A stretch of 7,404 bases of DNA from Clostridia bacterium (GCA_029256345.1 JAQSYC010000203.1:1-7404); one strand, 5' to 3'. Shown: positions 1-6,636, counted from the stretch's first letter. Made by a program: numbers and translations. Notes: generated from the sequence alone by a model not told the origin.

Positions 1-1438
1 CTAAAACCTGCTCCTCTATCTCAAAATAGCTTACAATATTGTATTTAAATCTTATTTCTTGTATATGCATGTAGGCTTTTAAATAATTAAGCTCCTCCTG
101 TAAAGAGACAAGCTCTGTTGGATCCGTTAAGGCGTATTTGATAATCCTAGAAAGTTCCTGTATCATCGTATGCAACGTAGACAATCCGCCTAGCTGCTTC
201 AGCACCTCCAAATCCATGGTTTGAAGTGTATTAAATATAAAATGAGGATTAATTTGGAGCTGCAGTGCCTTTATCTCCGAAATTTCACTTTGATGCTGTT
301 CCTCTAATAAATGTGCCTGCATCTGATTATTTTTAATAAAGAGAAACAATATATTATTCATGATAAGGTTATATTCATCCTTTACAATCGTCTGAGGTTT
401 TTCTACAGCTTCTCCTCTCTCAGCTGCACCAAATAAGTCAACCAAGCTGGTAATATGCTTAAAGGCACTTTTTGTAATAATCCATGCCAATAGTGTAATC
501 AATAAAAGATTAACCAATAAAATAACTACTGCAATTTGCAGGTAATTAAACATTTTTTCTTTAAAGGTATCAAAGGTTATCAAAGATACAAAATAGGTGT
601 CAAAATAGTCTGCTGGTTTAATACAGAGCAAATAATATTTACCATTTACCTTCACCCATTTTTGATTATTTTTAAATTCTCCCTCAGTTTGATAGTCTTT
701 AATAAGATTTTCAAATAAAGCGCTTTCTTGCTTTACGTCTAGTGCTGTTCGTTCATCACTAAAAAAAAGCACGTCCCCTTTAGCATTCAGATAAAAAAAG
801 CTTTGACCCGAATGATATAACATGCTCTTAATCATCTCTCCAAAATCATCTGAATTGATATTTACAACAATCACGCCATCAGCTGAAGTCATTTTTTGAT
901 AGATGGTAATAACTTTCTTAGCCTCATCATATGTATATCTTTTAAGCCATCTGGTCTCAACAAACTGTTTTTCTTCTTCTGGCATTTCACTGTACTTCTC
1001 AAACCATTTCTTGTCATAAAAAGTCTGCAAAGAAACTAACTGCTCTGACGAAGAAGTCAAATAATTGTCTCTGCCATCCAGATACAAATAAATGGAGTTG
1101 ATATAAGGATAGGAGACTTCAAAACTTCTTAAGAAGCTTTTAGCTGCATTCATAAAGATAGCATCCTGATACTCTAGTTCGCTATGGCTAAGAAGCTTTT
1201 GAATGGACAGTTTATACTGAGCCGTTCTCATCATAACATCTTGCTGATGTATGGTACTGTACGCGACATAAACAATATTATCATTGATACTTTCAAGGGT
1301 ATTAATGCCTTGTTTCTCAAGTTCCTTTTGCTGCGTATCTAGAATAAGATACCCCATAATAAGAAAAAGGACCAATAATGGTATAATCATAATGATTGCA
1401 TAGGTCCGAAATCGTTTAATGAAAAATTTATGAAGCAT
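1..1438 (-). CDS. YesM-like sensor histidine kinase, 3' end cut by window edge
   Basis: Membrane sensor kinase of a two-component system. I translated it by hand from the ATG at 1438; the frame stays open for 479 codons to the left edge, so the C-terminus is missing. A first membrane segment lies near residues 14-34 (IIMIIPLLVLFLIMGYLI). An extracellular sensor region of about 260 residues follows, resembling the Cache-like domains of this family. A second membrane segment lies near 298-320. The His_kinase domain (PF06580 type) carries the phosphoacceptor block LQLQINPHFIFNTLQ with His399, followed by the family-typical stretch LSRIIKYALTDP. The ATP-binding HATPase domain would lie beyond position 1. 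The start is 4 bases after the response regulator stop, and a purine-rich GGGAG lies inside the end of that gene, so the two genes are probably co-transcribed and translationally coupled. The ligand cannot be told; relatives often sit beside sugar ABC transporters, which could lie off the left edge. Family assignment is secure. Confidence 0.93.
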   Translation of the reverse strand, partial: MLHKFFIKRFRTYAIIMIIPLLVLFLIMGYLILDTQQKELEKQGINTLESINDNIVYVAYSTIHQQDVMMRTAQYKLSIQKLLSHSELEYQDAIFMNAAKSFLRSFEVSYPYINSIYLYLDGRDNYLTSSSEQLVSLQTFYDKKWFEKYSEMPEEEKQFVETRWLKRYTYDEAKKVITIYQKMTSADGVIVVNINSDDFGEMIKSMLYHSGQSFFYLNAKGDVLFFSDERTALDVKQESALFENLIKDYQTEGEFKNNQKWVKVNGKYYLLCIKPADYFDTYFVSLITFDTFKEKMFNYLQIAVVILLVNLLLITLLAWIITKSAFKHITSLVDLFGAAERGEAVEKPQTIVKDEYNLIMNNILFLFIKNNQMQAHLLEEQHQSEISEIKALQLQINPHFIFNTLQTMDLEVLKQLGGLSTLHTMIQELSRIIKYALTDPTELVSLQEELNYLKAYMHIQEIRFKYNIVSYFEIEEQVL

Positions 1439-1442
1439 ATTT

Positions 1443-2180
1443 TTATTTTTTCTCCCTTCCCCCGCCATTCCTATAGTCCATAGGGCTCATATTAAAGTAC
1501 ATTTTAAAGGCTCTTGAGAAATTTTTAGGATTGTCGTACCCAACATAAAAAGCAATTTCATAATTCTTATAACCTGGGTCCATGAGGAGTTCACAGGCTT
1601 TTTCCATTCTTATTTTATTTAACTTCTCTAAAAATCCTGAGCCTGACTTTTCTTTGTAAATTTTGGATAGATAATTAGGGCTTAATCCAACCACCTCTGC
1701 CGCTCCTTCTAGAGATGCTTTTTGATAATTATTAAAAAGGTAGTAATCTACCCGACTAATAATCTCTTTGTAGTAAGTTTTTGGCTCCTCATTGACTACC
1801 TCACTCACTTCATCTAACTGCATTCTTATTTTTTCAAAACAAAGTACTAACTCATCATACCGAATAGGTTTTAATAAATAATCGCTAATTCCATACTGGA
1901 TAGCTGCCCTCATGTATTCATAATCTTTATAACTACTGAATAAGACAATTTTTATTTTAGGAAACCTTATAAGCTCCTTTATAAAATCAATGCCATTCAT
2001 TAATGGCATTGAAATATCTGTCATCACCACTTCAACTGGATGATTTTCTACATAAGTAAGGGCATTCAAGGCACTCGTAAATCGCGATGACACTTCAAAT
2101 CCAATATTATGCCATGGAAATAACTCTGAAATACCATCTAAAATTTTTTCTTCATCATCCACAATAATTAATCGATACAT
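1443..2180 (-). CDS. YesN-like response regulator, REC plus AraC-type HTH
   Basis: Cytoplasmic transcription regulator, 245 residues, expected to be phosphorylated by the kinase encoded just downstream. The receiver domain spans about residues 1-120, with the acidic pair D8-D9, phosphoacceptor D55 in MTDISMPLMNG, S82/S83 and K104 in LLKP. After a short linker, an AraC/XylS double helix-turn-helix spans about 136-237, including the LSPNYLSKIYKEKSG helix region and the terminal signature FYVGYDNPKNFSRAFKMYFNMSP. It is shorter than Bacillus YesN (about 370 residues) because the central region between REC and HTH is missing. The start is placed at the ATG of MYRLIIVDDE, since this begins exactly at the REC domain and has AAAAGGGGG six bases upstream. 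A GTG-initiated extension of 16 residues from 2228 lacks such a site. The target genes are unknown. Confidence 0.95.
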   Translation of the reverse strand: MYRLIIVDDEEKILDGISELFPWHNIGFEVSSRFTSALNALTYVENHPVEVVMTDISMPLMNGIDFIKELIRFPKIKIVLFSSYKDYEYMRAAIQYGISDYLLKPIRYDELVLCFEKIRMQLDEVSEVVNEEPKTYYKEIISRVDYYLFNNYQKASLEGAAEVVGLSPNYLSKIYKEKSGSGFLEKLNKIRMEKACELLMDPGYKNYEIAFYVGYDNPKNFSRAFKMYFNMSPMDYRNGGGREKK

Positions 2181-2186
2181 TCTATT

Positions 2187-2195
2187 CCCCCTTTT
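2187..2195 (-). promoter_or_regulatory. Ribosome binding site fixing the response regulator start
   Basis: AAAAGGGGG on the minus strand ends six bases before the ATG at 2180. It decides for this start over the upstream in-frame GTG at 2228. Confidence 0.8.
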
Positions 2196-2363
2196 AAATA
2201 GCCACAAATATCGTTTATATATACTCACTTATTTTAGATATTATTATGCATTACGGCCTATCTATTTTATGAAAATTCTACCATATATTTAGGTTATAAA
2301 GGTATATTTTTTATATCATGAGTAAAAATGAATACATTTCATAATTCAAATGCACATTCAAAT

Positions 2364-2412
2364 AAACCCCATGTCGCATCACCTTATATAAAAGATTTGC
2401 AACATGGGGTTT
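2364..2412 (+). terminator. Hairpin with T-tail, no gene upstream of it
   Basis: The arms AAACCCCATGT (2364-2374) and ACATGGGGTTT (2402-2412) pair perfectly over 11 bp. After a C/A mismatch, three further pairs form (GCA 2376-2378 with TGC 2398-2400), leaving a loop of about 19 bases. On the plus strand the second arm runs into TTTTTATTT, as in a Rho-independent terminator. On the minus strand the following T-run is weaker. No recognisable gene lies before it on the plus strand, because the nearest genes are the divergent response regulator and the downstream DUF805 gene. It could end a small RNA, act as a leader attenuator for the DUF805 gene, or be left over from a lost gene. Confidence 0.6.
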
Positions 2413-2579
2413 TTATTTCTTATATTTATGGATACTAAGAACCTTCCTATTAATATAATTAACAAGTTTAGGTAAAAACTGAATGCTATTTTCCTTTCTT
2501 AAACCTATCATAAATTTATCTATATATTCATAAATTCTAGTCATCTTTACTATATTCTTAAATTTTATATTTATCGATA

Positions 2580-2585
2580 TATAAT
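2580..2585 (+). promoter_or_regulatory. Possible -10 box for the DUF805 gene
   Basis: A perfect TATAAT lies 63 bases before the DUF805 start codon. The sequence 17 bases upstream (CTTAAA at 2557-2562) is a poor -35 box, and the surroundings are very AT-rich, so this is only a candidate. Confidence 0.35.
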
Positions 2586-2648
2586 AGTAGATTATTATTC
2601 ACATTTGGGGATGTTGTAAAACAAAACAATTAATAAAAGGAGATTTAT

Positions 2649-3029
2649 ATGCATTCTTATTTATCTGTTCTAAAGAAATATGCTGTATTTAACGGACGAG
2701 CAACTAGAAAAGAGTATTGGATGTTTTCATTATTCAACTTCCTACTTGTTATAGTTCTTGGTGTTTTAGCAGCTCTTTTTGCATTTTCAAATTATACCGC
2801 TGTTTTTTCTTGTCTTTATATTATTTATCTACTCTATTCATTAGGCATTATTTTACCTCATTTAGCTGTTTTAGTAAGACGTTTACATGATATTGGTAAG
2901 TCAGGACTTTGGTTCTTTATTTCCTTCATTCCTCTAGCTGGAATGATTTGGTTACTTATCTTATTGTGTACGAGAGGCACCCATGGTCCTAACCAATATG
3001 GGGATGATCCACAATCCTTACTTAATTAA
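2649..3029 (+). CDS. DUF805 family small membrane protein
   Basis: Inner-membrane protein of 126 residues, matching the DUF805 (PF05656, YhaH/YhaI-like) family in length and in its conserved blocks. These are FNGRATRKEYW at 14-24, the basic RRLHDIGKSGLW at 77-88, and a C-terminal NQYGDDP at 115-121. Three or four hydrophobic segments lie near residues 26-47, 52-75 and 86-107. The function of the family is not established. The start ATG has AAAAGGAG six bases upstream, a strong site. The gene stands alone: it is the only plus-strand gene, divergent from the two-component system and convergent with the opuC operon. The hairpin at 3083-3119 would end its transcript. No link with osmotic stress can be shown from the sequence beyond proximity. 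Confidence 0.93.
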   Translation: MHSYLSVLKKYAVFNGRATRKEYWMFSLFNFLLVIVLGVLAALFAFSNYTAVFSCLYIIYLLYSLGIILPHLAVLVRRLHDIGKSGLWFFISFIPLAGMIWLLILLCTRGTHGPNQYGDDPQSLLN

Positions 3030-3082
3030 TCCTATTTATATCACTTATTACATATACCCTTGGTTAAAATAGTCTATAGCAC

Positions 3083-3119
3083 GTCAAAAGCACTTGTGCT
3101 CTACACAAGTGCTTTTGAC
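3083..3119. terminator. Bidirectional terminator between DUF805 gene and opuC operon
   Basis: A perfect 16-bp inverted repeat, GTCAAAAGCACTTGTG (3083-3098) and CACAAGTGCTTTTGAC (3104-3119), has a 5-base loop. The A4/T4 tracts lie inside the stem in symmetrical positions, so it can serve transcripts from either side. It lies 53 bases after the DUF805 stop and 74 bases after the opuCC stop, between two convergent genes. Confidence 0.85.
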
Positions 3120-3193
3120 TATCCAACAAGATTAATTCTTATTCGTATAAAAGCCTTAGACCTTATACCTATGTCATCTAACATCTTTTTTTA

Positions 3194-4090
3194 CTAATTT
3201 AGTAAACCTTTTGATTCTAAAAATCCTTTGGCCACTTCTTCAATAGATTTCTTCTCAACATCTACTTGATAGTTGAGATTGGTCATGTCTTCATCACTGA
3301 TTTGTCCTGCCAGCTTGTTAAGCACCCCTTCAAGCTCTGGATGCTTTTTAAGGGTTTCATTTTTCACAATAGGTGCCGCATAATAAGGTGGGAAGAATCC
3401 CAGATCATCTTCTAAAATCTTGAGATTAAACTCTATAATCTGCCCATCTGTCGTAAATACATCGGTTACATCCATTTGTCCTTGCCCTATTGCTTGGTAT
3501 TTAAGAGAAACATTCATTTTAGCCAGATTTTTGAAGGATTTTATGCCGTATGCCGCTATCAGTCCATCATACCCGTCTTGCCTATCAAAAAACTCATGTT
3601 CTCCTCCAAAAACCAAGTCGCCAGCTACGGCTGTAAGGTCACTGGTTTTCTCTAAATTATATTTTTCTGCTGCTTCAGCTGTAACGCCCATTGCATACGT
3701 ATTATTAAAACCTAGTGGTTCTAACCATTTGACACCAAATTGAGATTCAAACTCTCTCTTAACGATATTATATACTTCATCGGCATCATTAATAACGTCC
3801 ATTTCTAGCTGTGCAGTAAGACCTGTGCCTGTGTATTCTGGGTAGAGGTCAATGTCGCCGTTTTTGATGGCTTCAAAGTTTACAAAAGTCCCTCCCATGT
3901 TAAGCTTTCTTTCTACTGTTATATCTATATCGTTTTCAATAAGCTGTGCCATGATCTCTGATAATACAATATTTTCACTAAAGTCCTTAGAGCCTATAAC
4001 AATCTTATCAGCCCCTCCGCAACCTGTTAACAAACTCCCAAGTATTCCTCCACTTAAAACTAACGCCGCTATTTTCTTAAATTTTCTCAT
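3194..4090 (-). CDS. opuCC: Osmoprotectant ABC transporter substrate-binding lipoprotein (OpuCC/ProX type)
   Basis: Extracellular membrane-anchored receptor that captures quaternary ammonium osmolytes (glycine betaine, choline, carnitine and similar) and delivers them to the two permeases encoded upstream. The 298-residue product starts with a lipoprotein signal: basic MRKFKK, a hydrophobic stretch, and the lipobox LTGC with Cys24. The mature part is an OpuAC/ProX-type binding fold. It has IVIGSKDFSEN at about 30-40, the family signature YPEYTGTG at 83-90, NNTYA at 129-133 and FFPPYYAAPIV at 232-242. Aromatic residues such as Y86, Y132 and Y236/Y237 are candidates for the cation-binding cage. 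Position 89 is Thr, as I recall for broad-range OpuCC, rather than the Asp of choline-restricted OpuBC. Its length is close to Bacillus OpuCC (about 303). The start has AAAGGAATGG upstream, and 21 bases separate it from the opuCD stop. It is the last operon gene, whereas in B. subtilis opuC the binding protein is third. Confidence 0.95.
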   Translation of the reverse strand: MRKFKKIAALVLSGGILGSLLTGCGGADKIVIGSKDFSENIVLSEIMAQLIENDIDITVERKLNMGGTFVNFEAIKNGDIDLYPEYTGTGLTAQLEMDVINDADEVYNIVKREFESQFGVKWLEPLGFNNTYAMGVTAEAAEKYNLEKTSDLTAVAGDLVFGGEHEFFDRQDGYDGLIAAYGIKSFKNLAKMNVSLKYQAIGQGQMDVTDVFTTDGQIIEFNLKILEDDLGFFPPYYAAPIVKNETLKKHPELEGVLNKLAGQISDEDMTNLNYQVDVEKKSIEEVAKGFLESKGLLN

Positions 4091-4111
4091 CCTACCATTC
4101 CTTTCACATTC

Positions 4112-4711
4112 TTATTTTTTTACTATAGACAATCTGTTTTCTATTTTAGCCATACCAAAATCAATTAACAAAGCAAGTATAACTACAGGGATAGCCCCTG
4201 ATAAAATAAGCGCAACATTATTGGATTGTATCCCTCTATAGATGGGATAACCTAATCCTCCTGCCCCTATAAGGACACCTATTACTGAGACCCCTATGGC
4301 TGTCACAACGGCAATCTTAATGCCTGAGAAAATCATTGGAAATGCCAAGGGCAACTCCACCTTAAATAATCTTTGCCATCTAGACATACCCATGCCCACA
4401 GCTGCCTCTTTAATATGAGGCGATATGCCTTTGATACCTGTATAGGTATTACGAATAATAGGCAGCAGCGAATACAATACAAGCCCAGCTATAAGTGTCG
4501 TATTTCCTAAACCAAATATCAACATAAGCATCGCTAAAAGTGCAAGCGATGGGATGGTCTGAATAATGTCTGCCAGTGTTAAAATAACGGTATCTACATA
4601 CTTAACCCAATAAGCAACAACACCTAGCATAATCCCCATCACCGCTGATAACAGGCAGGCTATTAAAACAATATATAAATGCTCAACCGTATAATTAAAA
4701 ATACTCATCAT
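4112..4711 (-). CDS. opuCD: Osmoprotectant ABC transporter permease (OpuCD-like)
   Basis: Integral membrane subunit of the transporter, 199 residues, binding-protein-dependent permease fold (BPD_transp_1). It has about five or six hydrophobic segments, including HLYIVLIACLLSAVMGIMLG near 11-30 and SGAIPVVILALLIDFG near 171-186. The EAA loop that docks on the ATPase is visible as EAAVGMGMSRWQRLFKVELP at 102-121. SLLPIIRNTYTGIKG at 81-95 is typical of the OpuC/OpuB permeases. I assign it to OpuCD rather than OpuCB from memory of the Bacillus proteins, which is less certain than the family. The start is put at the ATG at 4711, preceded by AAGGGGGTGA with 8-base spacing. The in-frame GTG at 4720 overlaps the previous stop, but it sits inside that ribosome binding site. 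Five bases separate this gene from opuCB. Confidence 0.93.
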   Translation of the reverse strand: MMSIFNYTVEHLYIVLIACLLSAVMGIMLGVVAYWVKYVDTVILTLADIIQTIPSLALLAMLMLIFGLGNTTLIAGLVLYSLLPIIRNTYTGIKGISPHIKEAAVGMGMSRWQRLFKVELPLAFPMIFSGIKIAVVTAIGVSVIGVLIGAGGLGYPIYRGIQSNNVALILSGAIPVVILALLIDFGMAKIENRLSIVKK

Positions 4712-4716
4712 ATTCC

Positions 4717-4726
4717 TCACCCCCTT
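4717..4726 (-). promoter_or_regulatory. Ribosome binding site fixing the opuCD start
   Basis: AAGGGGGTGA closely matches the complement of the 16S rRNA 3' end and stands 8 bases before ATG 4711. It includes the TGA stop of opuCB, so termination on opuCB and initiation on opuCD are likely coupled. The same bases contain the GTG at 4720, which is therefore an unlikely start. Confidence 0.75.
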
Positions 4727-5361
4727 ACTTTCAGGCCACGAGGCGTAACCAGTTTTTGTATGACGGTAATAATGGCACCTATTATAACTGCCATAAGTGC
4801 TGCCGGAATAGCTCCAGCTAGAATATAGTAATCATTTGTCGTCGCAAGTCCTGTCCATATGAGGTCGCCAAGTCCTCCTGCACCGATAAGAGCTGCTAGG
4901 GTTGCCCAGCTGATAATATAGACCGTAGATATTTTGATACCATTTATGATAGCTGGCAGTGCTATGGGTATTTCTACTTTAAAAAGAATCTGTAATGTGG
5001 TCATACCAATGCCTCTGGCAGCTTCCTTATAATGTTTGTCTACCTCTGTAATCCCAACATACGTATTAGTTAGTATTGGGAGAATCGCATACACTGACAA
5101 AACGACAATGGCCGGAAGCTTTCCTATGCCAAATAACATCAAAGCAAAACCAAGCATAACAAGACCTGGTATCGTTTGAACAATACCCGCAAATCCTAGC
5201 ACTCCTTTTGCCACTTTTTGATATCTCGACAATATAACCCCTATAGGGATTGCGATTAATGCACCTATGGAAACAGCTGTCACAACAAGCTGTATATGCA
5301 CACTTAAGGATGCCGTAATCATGTTTTGATTTTTTATTAAAAACTCTATGAATTCATACAT
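4717..5361 (-). CDS. opuCB: Osmoprotectant ABC transporter permease (OpuCB-like)
   Basis: Second integral membrane subunit, 214 residues, close to the 217 of Bacillus OpuCB. It shows the BPD_transp_1 fold with hydrophobic stretches near residues 20-45, 53-77, 82-97, 145-160 and 180-203. The EAA loop is YKEAARGIGMTTLQILFKVE at 111-130, which contacts the ATPase. ISWATLAALIGAGGLGDLIW at 150-169 and the terminal VTPRGLK are typical of the family. Its start overlaps the end of opuCA by 16 bases. The site GGGGTGATC inside opuCA lies about 9 bases before the ATG, so its translation is coupled to the ATPase gene. With opuCD it should form the heterodimeric membrane channel. Confidence 0.95.
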   Translation of the reverse strand: MYEFIEFLIKNQNMITASLSVHIQLVVTAVSIGALIAIPIGVILSRYQKVAKGVLGFAGIVQTIPGLVMLGFALMLFGIGKLPAIVVLSVYAILPILTNTYVGITEVDKHYKEAARGIGMTTLQILFKVEIPIALPAIINGIKISTVYIISWATLAALIGAGGLGDLIWTGLATTNDYYILAGAIPAALMAVIIGAIITVIQKLVTPRGLKVRG

Positions 5362-6479
5362 TCAAGATCACCCCACAATGCATCAGCTAACGCTTTTACC
5401 ATGCTGGTTTTATTAATAATTCCTATTACCTTGTCATCATCTGCAACAACGATTAAATAATCTCTTTTTGTTTCAATCAGCATATCAAATGCCTCTTTGG
5501 CACCCATATCCTTATGAATAAGCTGCGCCTCTTTATTGAGCATAGTGCCTATAGGAACGCCTACTTTTCCATGATTTTTCAAGTCTTCGATGGTGATAAT
5601 GCCTTTAAATGTATTCTCCTTATCTGTTACGATAATAGAATTAACTTTTTTGCGTTTCATGATTTCTAGGCATTCTAAAGTTTGCTTGTTCTCTGTGGTC
5701 TTAACGACGTTAACATTCATGAAATCTTCGGCCTTTAAATCTTGATTATTATTTTGTGTCATATGCTTGCCCATGAATTCTCTGATGATATCACCCGCTG
5801 GATTTCTTAGCATTTCTTCTGGGGAAGCCTTCTGTAGAATCTTTCCTTTGTCCATAAAGATGATGGTGTCCGCCATCTTTAAAGCTTCCTCCATATCATG
5901 GGTAACAAAAATAATGGTTTTATTCAGCTTTTGCTGAAGTGTTTTTACCTCATCCTGAAGGGCATCTCTTGTGAGCGGATCAAGGGCTCCAAAAGGTTCA
6001 TCCATTAGCACAATCGGTGGTTGTGCCGCCAAGGCTCTCAGTACCCCTACTCTTTGCTGCTGCCCGCCACTTAACTCTGTTGGGTATTTTTTAGCATAAT
6101 CTTCATAAGGCATACTGACTAGTTCTAGAAGCTCTTTGGTACGCTCTAAGCATTTTTCTTTGTCCCATTTAAGTAGTTTAGGGACTATACAAATATTTTC
6201 TTCAACTGTCATATTGGGGAAAAGTCCTATCTGCTGAATAACATATCCTATTTTCCTTCTTAAGGTAACAGTATCTACATCTGAAATGTTCGTTCCATCA
6301 ATATTAATCGAGCCACCATCTGGTTCAATCAGTTTATTGATCATTTTTAATGTAGTTGTTTTTCCACATCCACTTGGGCCAATAAGCACTATAAATTCTC
6401 CTTCATTTACTTCAAAGCTAAGGTTATCAATGATTTTTGTTTTGCCAAAGCTTTTACTTATCCCATTAAATCGAATCAT
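5346..6479 (-). CDS. opuCA: Osmoprotectant ABC transporter ATPase with tandem CBS domains (OpuCA)
   Basis: Cytoplasmic ATP-hydrolysing subunit driving osmolyte import, 377 residues (Bacillus OpuCA about 380). The nucleotide-binding domain fills about 1-240. It has Walker A GPSGCGKTT at 34-42, a Q-loop at Q82/Q83, the signature LSGGQ at 136-140, Walker B VLMDEP at 157-162, the D-loop ALDP at 165-168 and the switch His194. All key residues are present. A pair of CBS domains follows at about 250-301 and 308-366, with SIIVTD at 281-286 and YLIVVADDDKVIGII at 341-355. In relatives such domains sense ionic strength or bind cyclic di-AMP. The C-terminus ends in a short acidic stretch (DALWGDLE). The start has AAGGAAGTGA about nine bases upstream. 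It is the first gene of the operon and overlaps opuCB by 16 bases. Confidence 0.96.
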   Translation of the reverse strand: MIRFNGISKSFGKTKIIDNLSFEVNEGEFIVLIGPSGCGKTTTLKMINKLIEPDGGSINIDGTNISDVDTVTLRRKIGYVIQQIGLFPNMTVEENICIVPKLLKWDKEKCLERTKELLELVSMPYEDYAKKYPTELSGGQQQRVGVLRALAAQPPIVLMDEPFGALDPLTRDALQDEVKTLQQKLNKTIIFVTHDMEEALKMADTIIFMDKGKILQKASPEEMLRNPAGDIIREFMGKHMTQNNNQDLKAEDFMNVNVVKTTENKQTLECLEIMKRKKVNSIIVTDKENTFKGIITIEDLKNHGKVGVPIGTMLNKEAQLIHKDMGAKEAFDMLIETKRDYLIVVADDDKVIGIINKTSMVKALADALWGDLECMNS

Positions 6480-6518
6480 TCTTTCACTTCCTTACTCTTT
6501 ATTTTTTCGACCTCATCC

Positions 6519-6547
6519 GACAACTTTAAGTGTTATATATGGTTGTC
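6519..6547. promoter_or_regulatory. Inverted repeat GACAAC-N17-GTTGTC, candidate operator
   Basis: The arms at 6519-6524 and 6542-6547 are perfect complements, 23 bp apart centre to centre. They enclose the likely -10 box of the opuC operon (6532-6537). A repressor bound here would block transcription. The neighbouring BusR-like regulator is the natural candidate, since BusR is known to read a bipartite site. The match to a BusR consensus could not be tested, and a 6+6 bp repeat can arise by chance in AT-rich DNA. Confidence 0.4.
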
Positions 6548-6560
6548 TTACTTTTATGAA
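6532..6560 (-). promoter_or_regulatory. Likely promoter of the opuC operon
   Basis: On the minus strand, TTCATA (6555-6560) is separated by 17 bases from TATAAC (6532-6537). That is four of six matches to the -35 consensus and five of six to the -10 consensus. The -10 box lies 52 bases before the opuCA start and downstream of the busR terminator, which is where the operon promoter is needed. Confidence 0.5.
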
Positions 6561-6594
6561 GTTTTTAGGTGCCTTACTCACTATTTTGCAATAA

Positions 6595-6636
6595 AAAACA
6601 GCAGGTTCTAGCTGTCTGCTATGAACCTGCTGTTTT
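6595..6636 (-). terminator. Terminator after the busR-like gene
   Basis: The arms AAAACAGCAGGTTC (6595-6608) and GAACCTGCTGTTTT (6623-6636) pair over 14 bp. Inside, TAGC (6609-6612) can pair with GCTA (6618-6621), leaving a bulged T and a 5-base loop. On the minus strand the second arm continues into TTTTTTATT, a good termination tail. It lies 56 bases past the regulator stop and before the opuC promoter, so it separates the regulator transcript from the operon. The T-run on the plus strand is weaker. Confidence 0.85.

Larger units (their letters stand above)
2181..2648. other. 468-base AT-rich intergenic region
   Basis: This gap separates the minus-strand two-component system from the plus-strand DUF805 gene, so it should hold two divergent promoters. 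I see a strong hairpin at 2364-2412, a possible TATAAT box at 2580-2585 and the DUF805 ribosome binding site. I find no convincing promoter for the two-component system: TAGAAT at about 2280 on the minus strand has no acceptable -35 box at the usual spacing. No open frame here looks coding. TTAATATAATTAA at 2450-2462 is palindromic but is probably a by-product of AT richness. Confidence 0.6.

Noticed and set aside
536..718. Plus-strand open frame of 60 codons
   Set aside because: It is antisense to the kinase gene, whose frame is intact throughout; its composition is that of reversed AT-rich coding DNA.
2181..2228. N-terminal extension of the response regulator from a GTG at 2228
   Set aside because: It would add 16 residues before the REC domain, has no ribosome binding site, and the ATG at 2180 has a strong one.
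2318..2344. Eight-codon plus-strand frame before the orphan hairpin
   Set aside because: It has no ribosome binding site at usable distance and is too short to support; it cannot explain the hairpin as a gene end.
3420..4241. Plus-strand open frames at 3420-3743 and 3852-4241
   Set aside because: They lie opposite opuCC and opuCD, have no recognisable domains, and are explained as mirror frames of real genes.
4709..4720. Start of opuCD at GTG 4720, giving a 4-base GTGA overlap with opuCB
   Set aside because: The GTG lies inside the AAGGGGGTGA ribosome binding site. The ATG at 4711 has ideal 8-base spacing.
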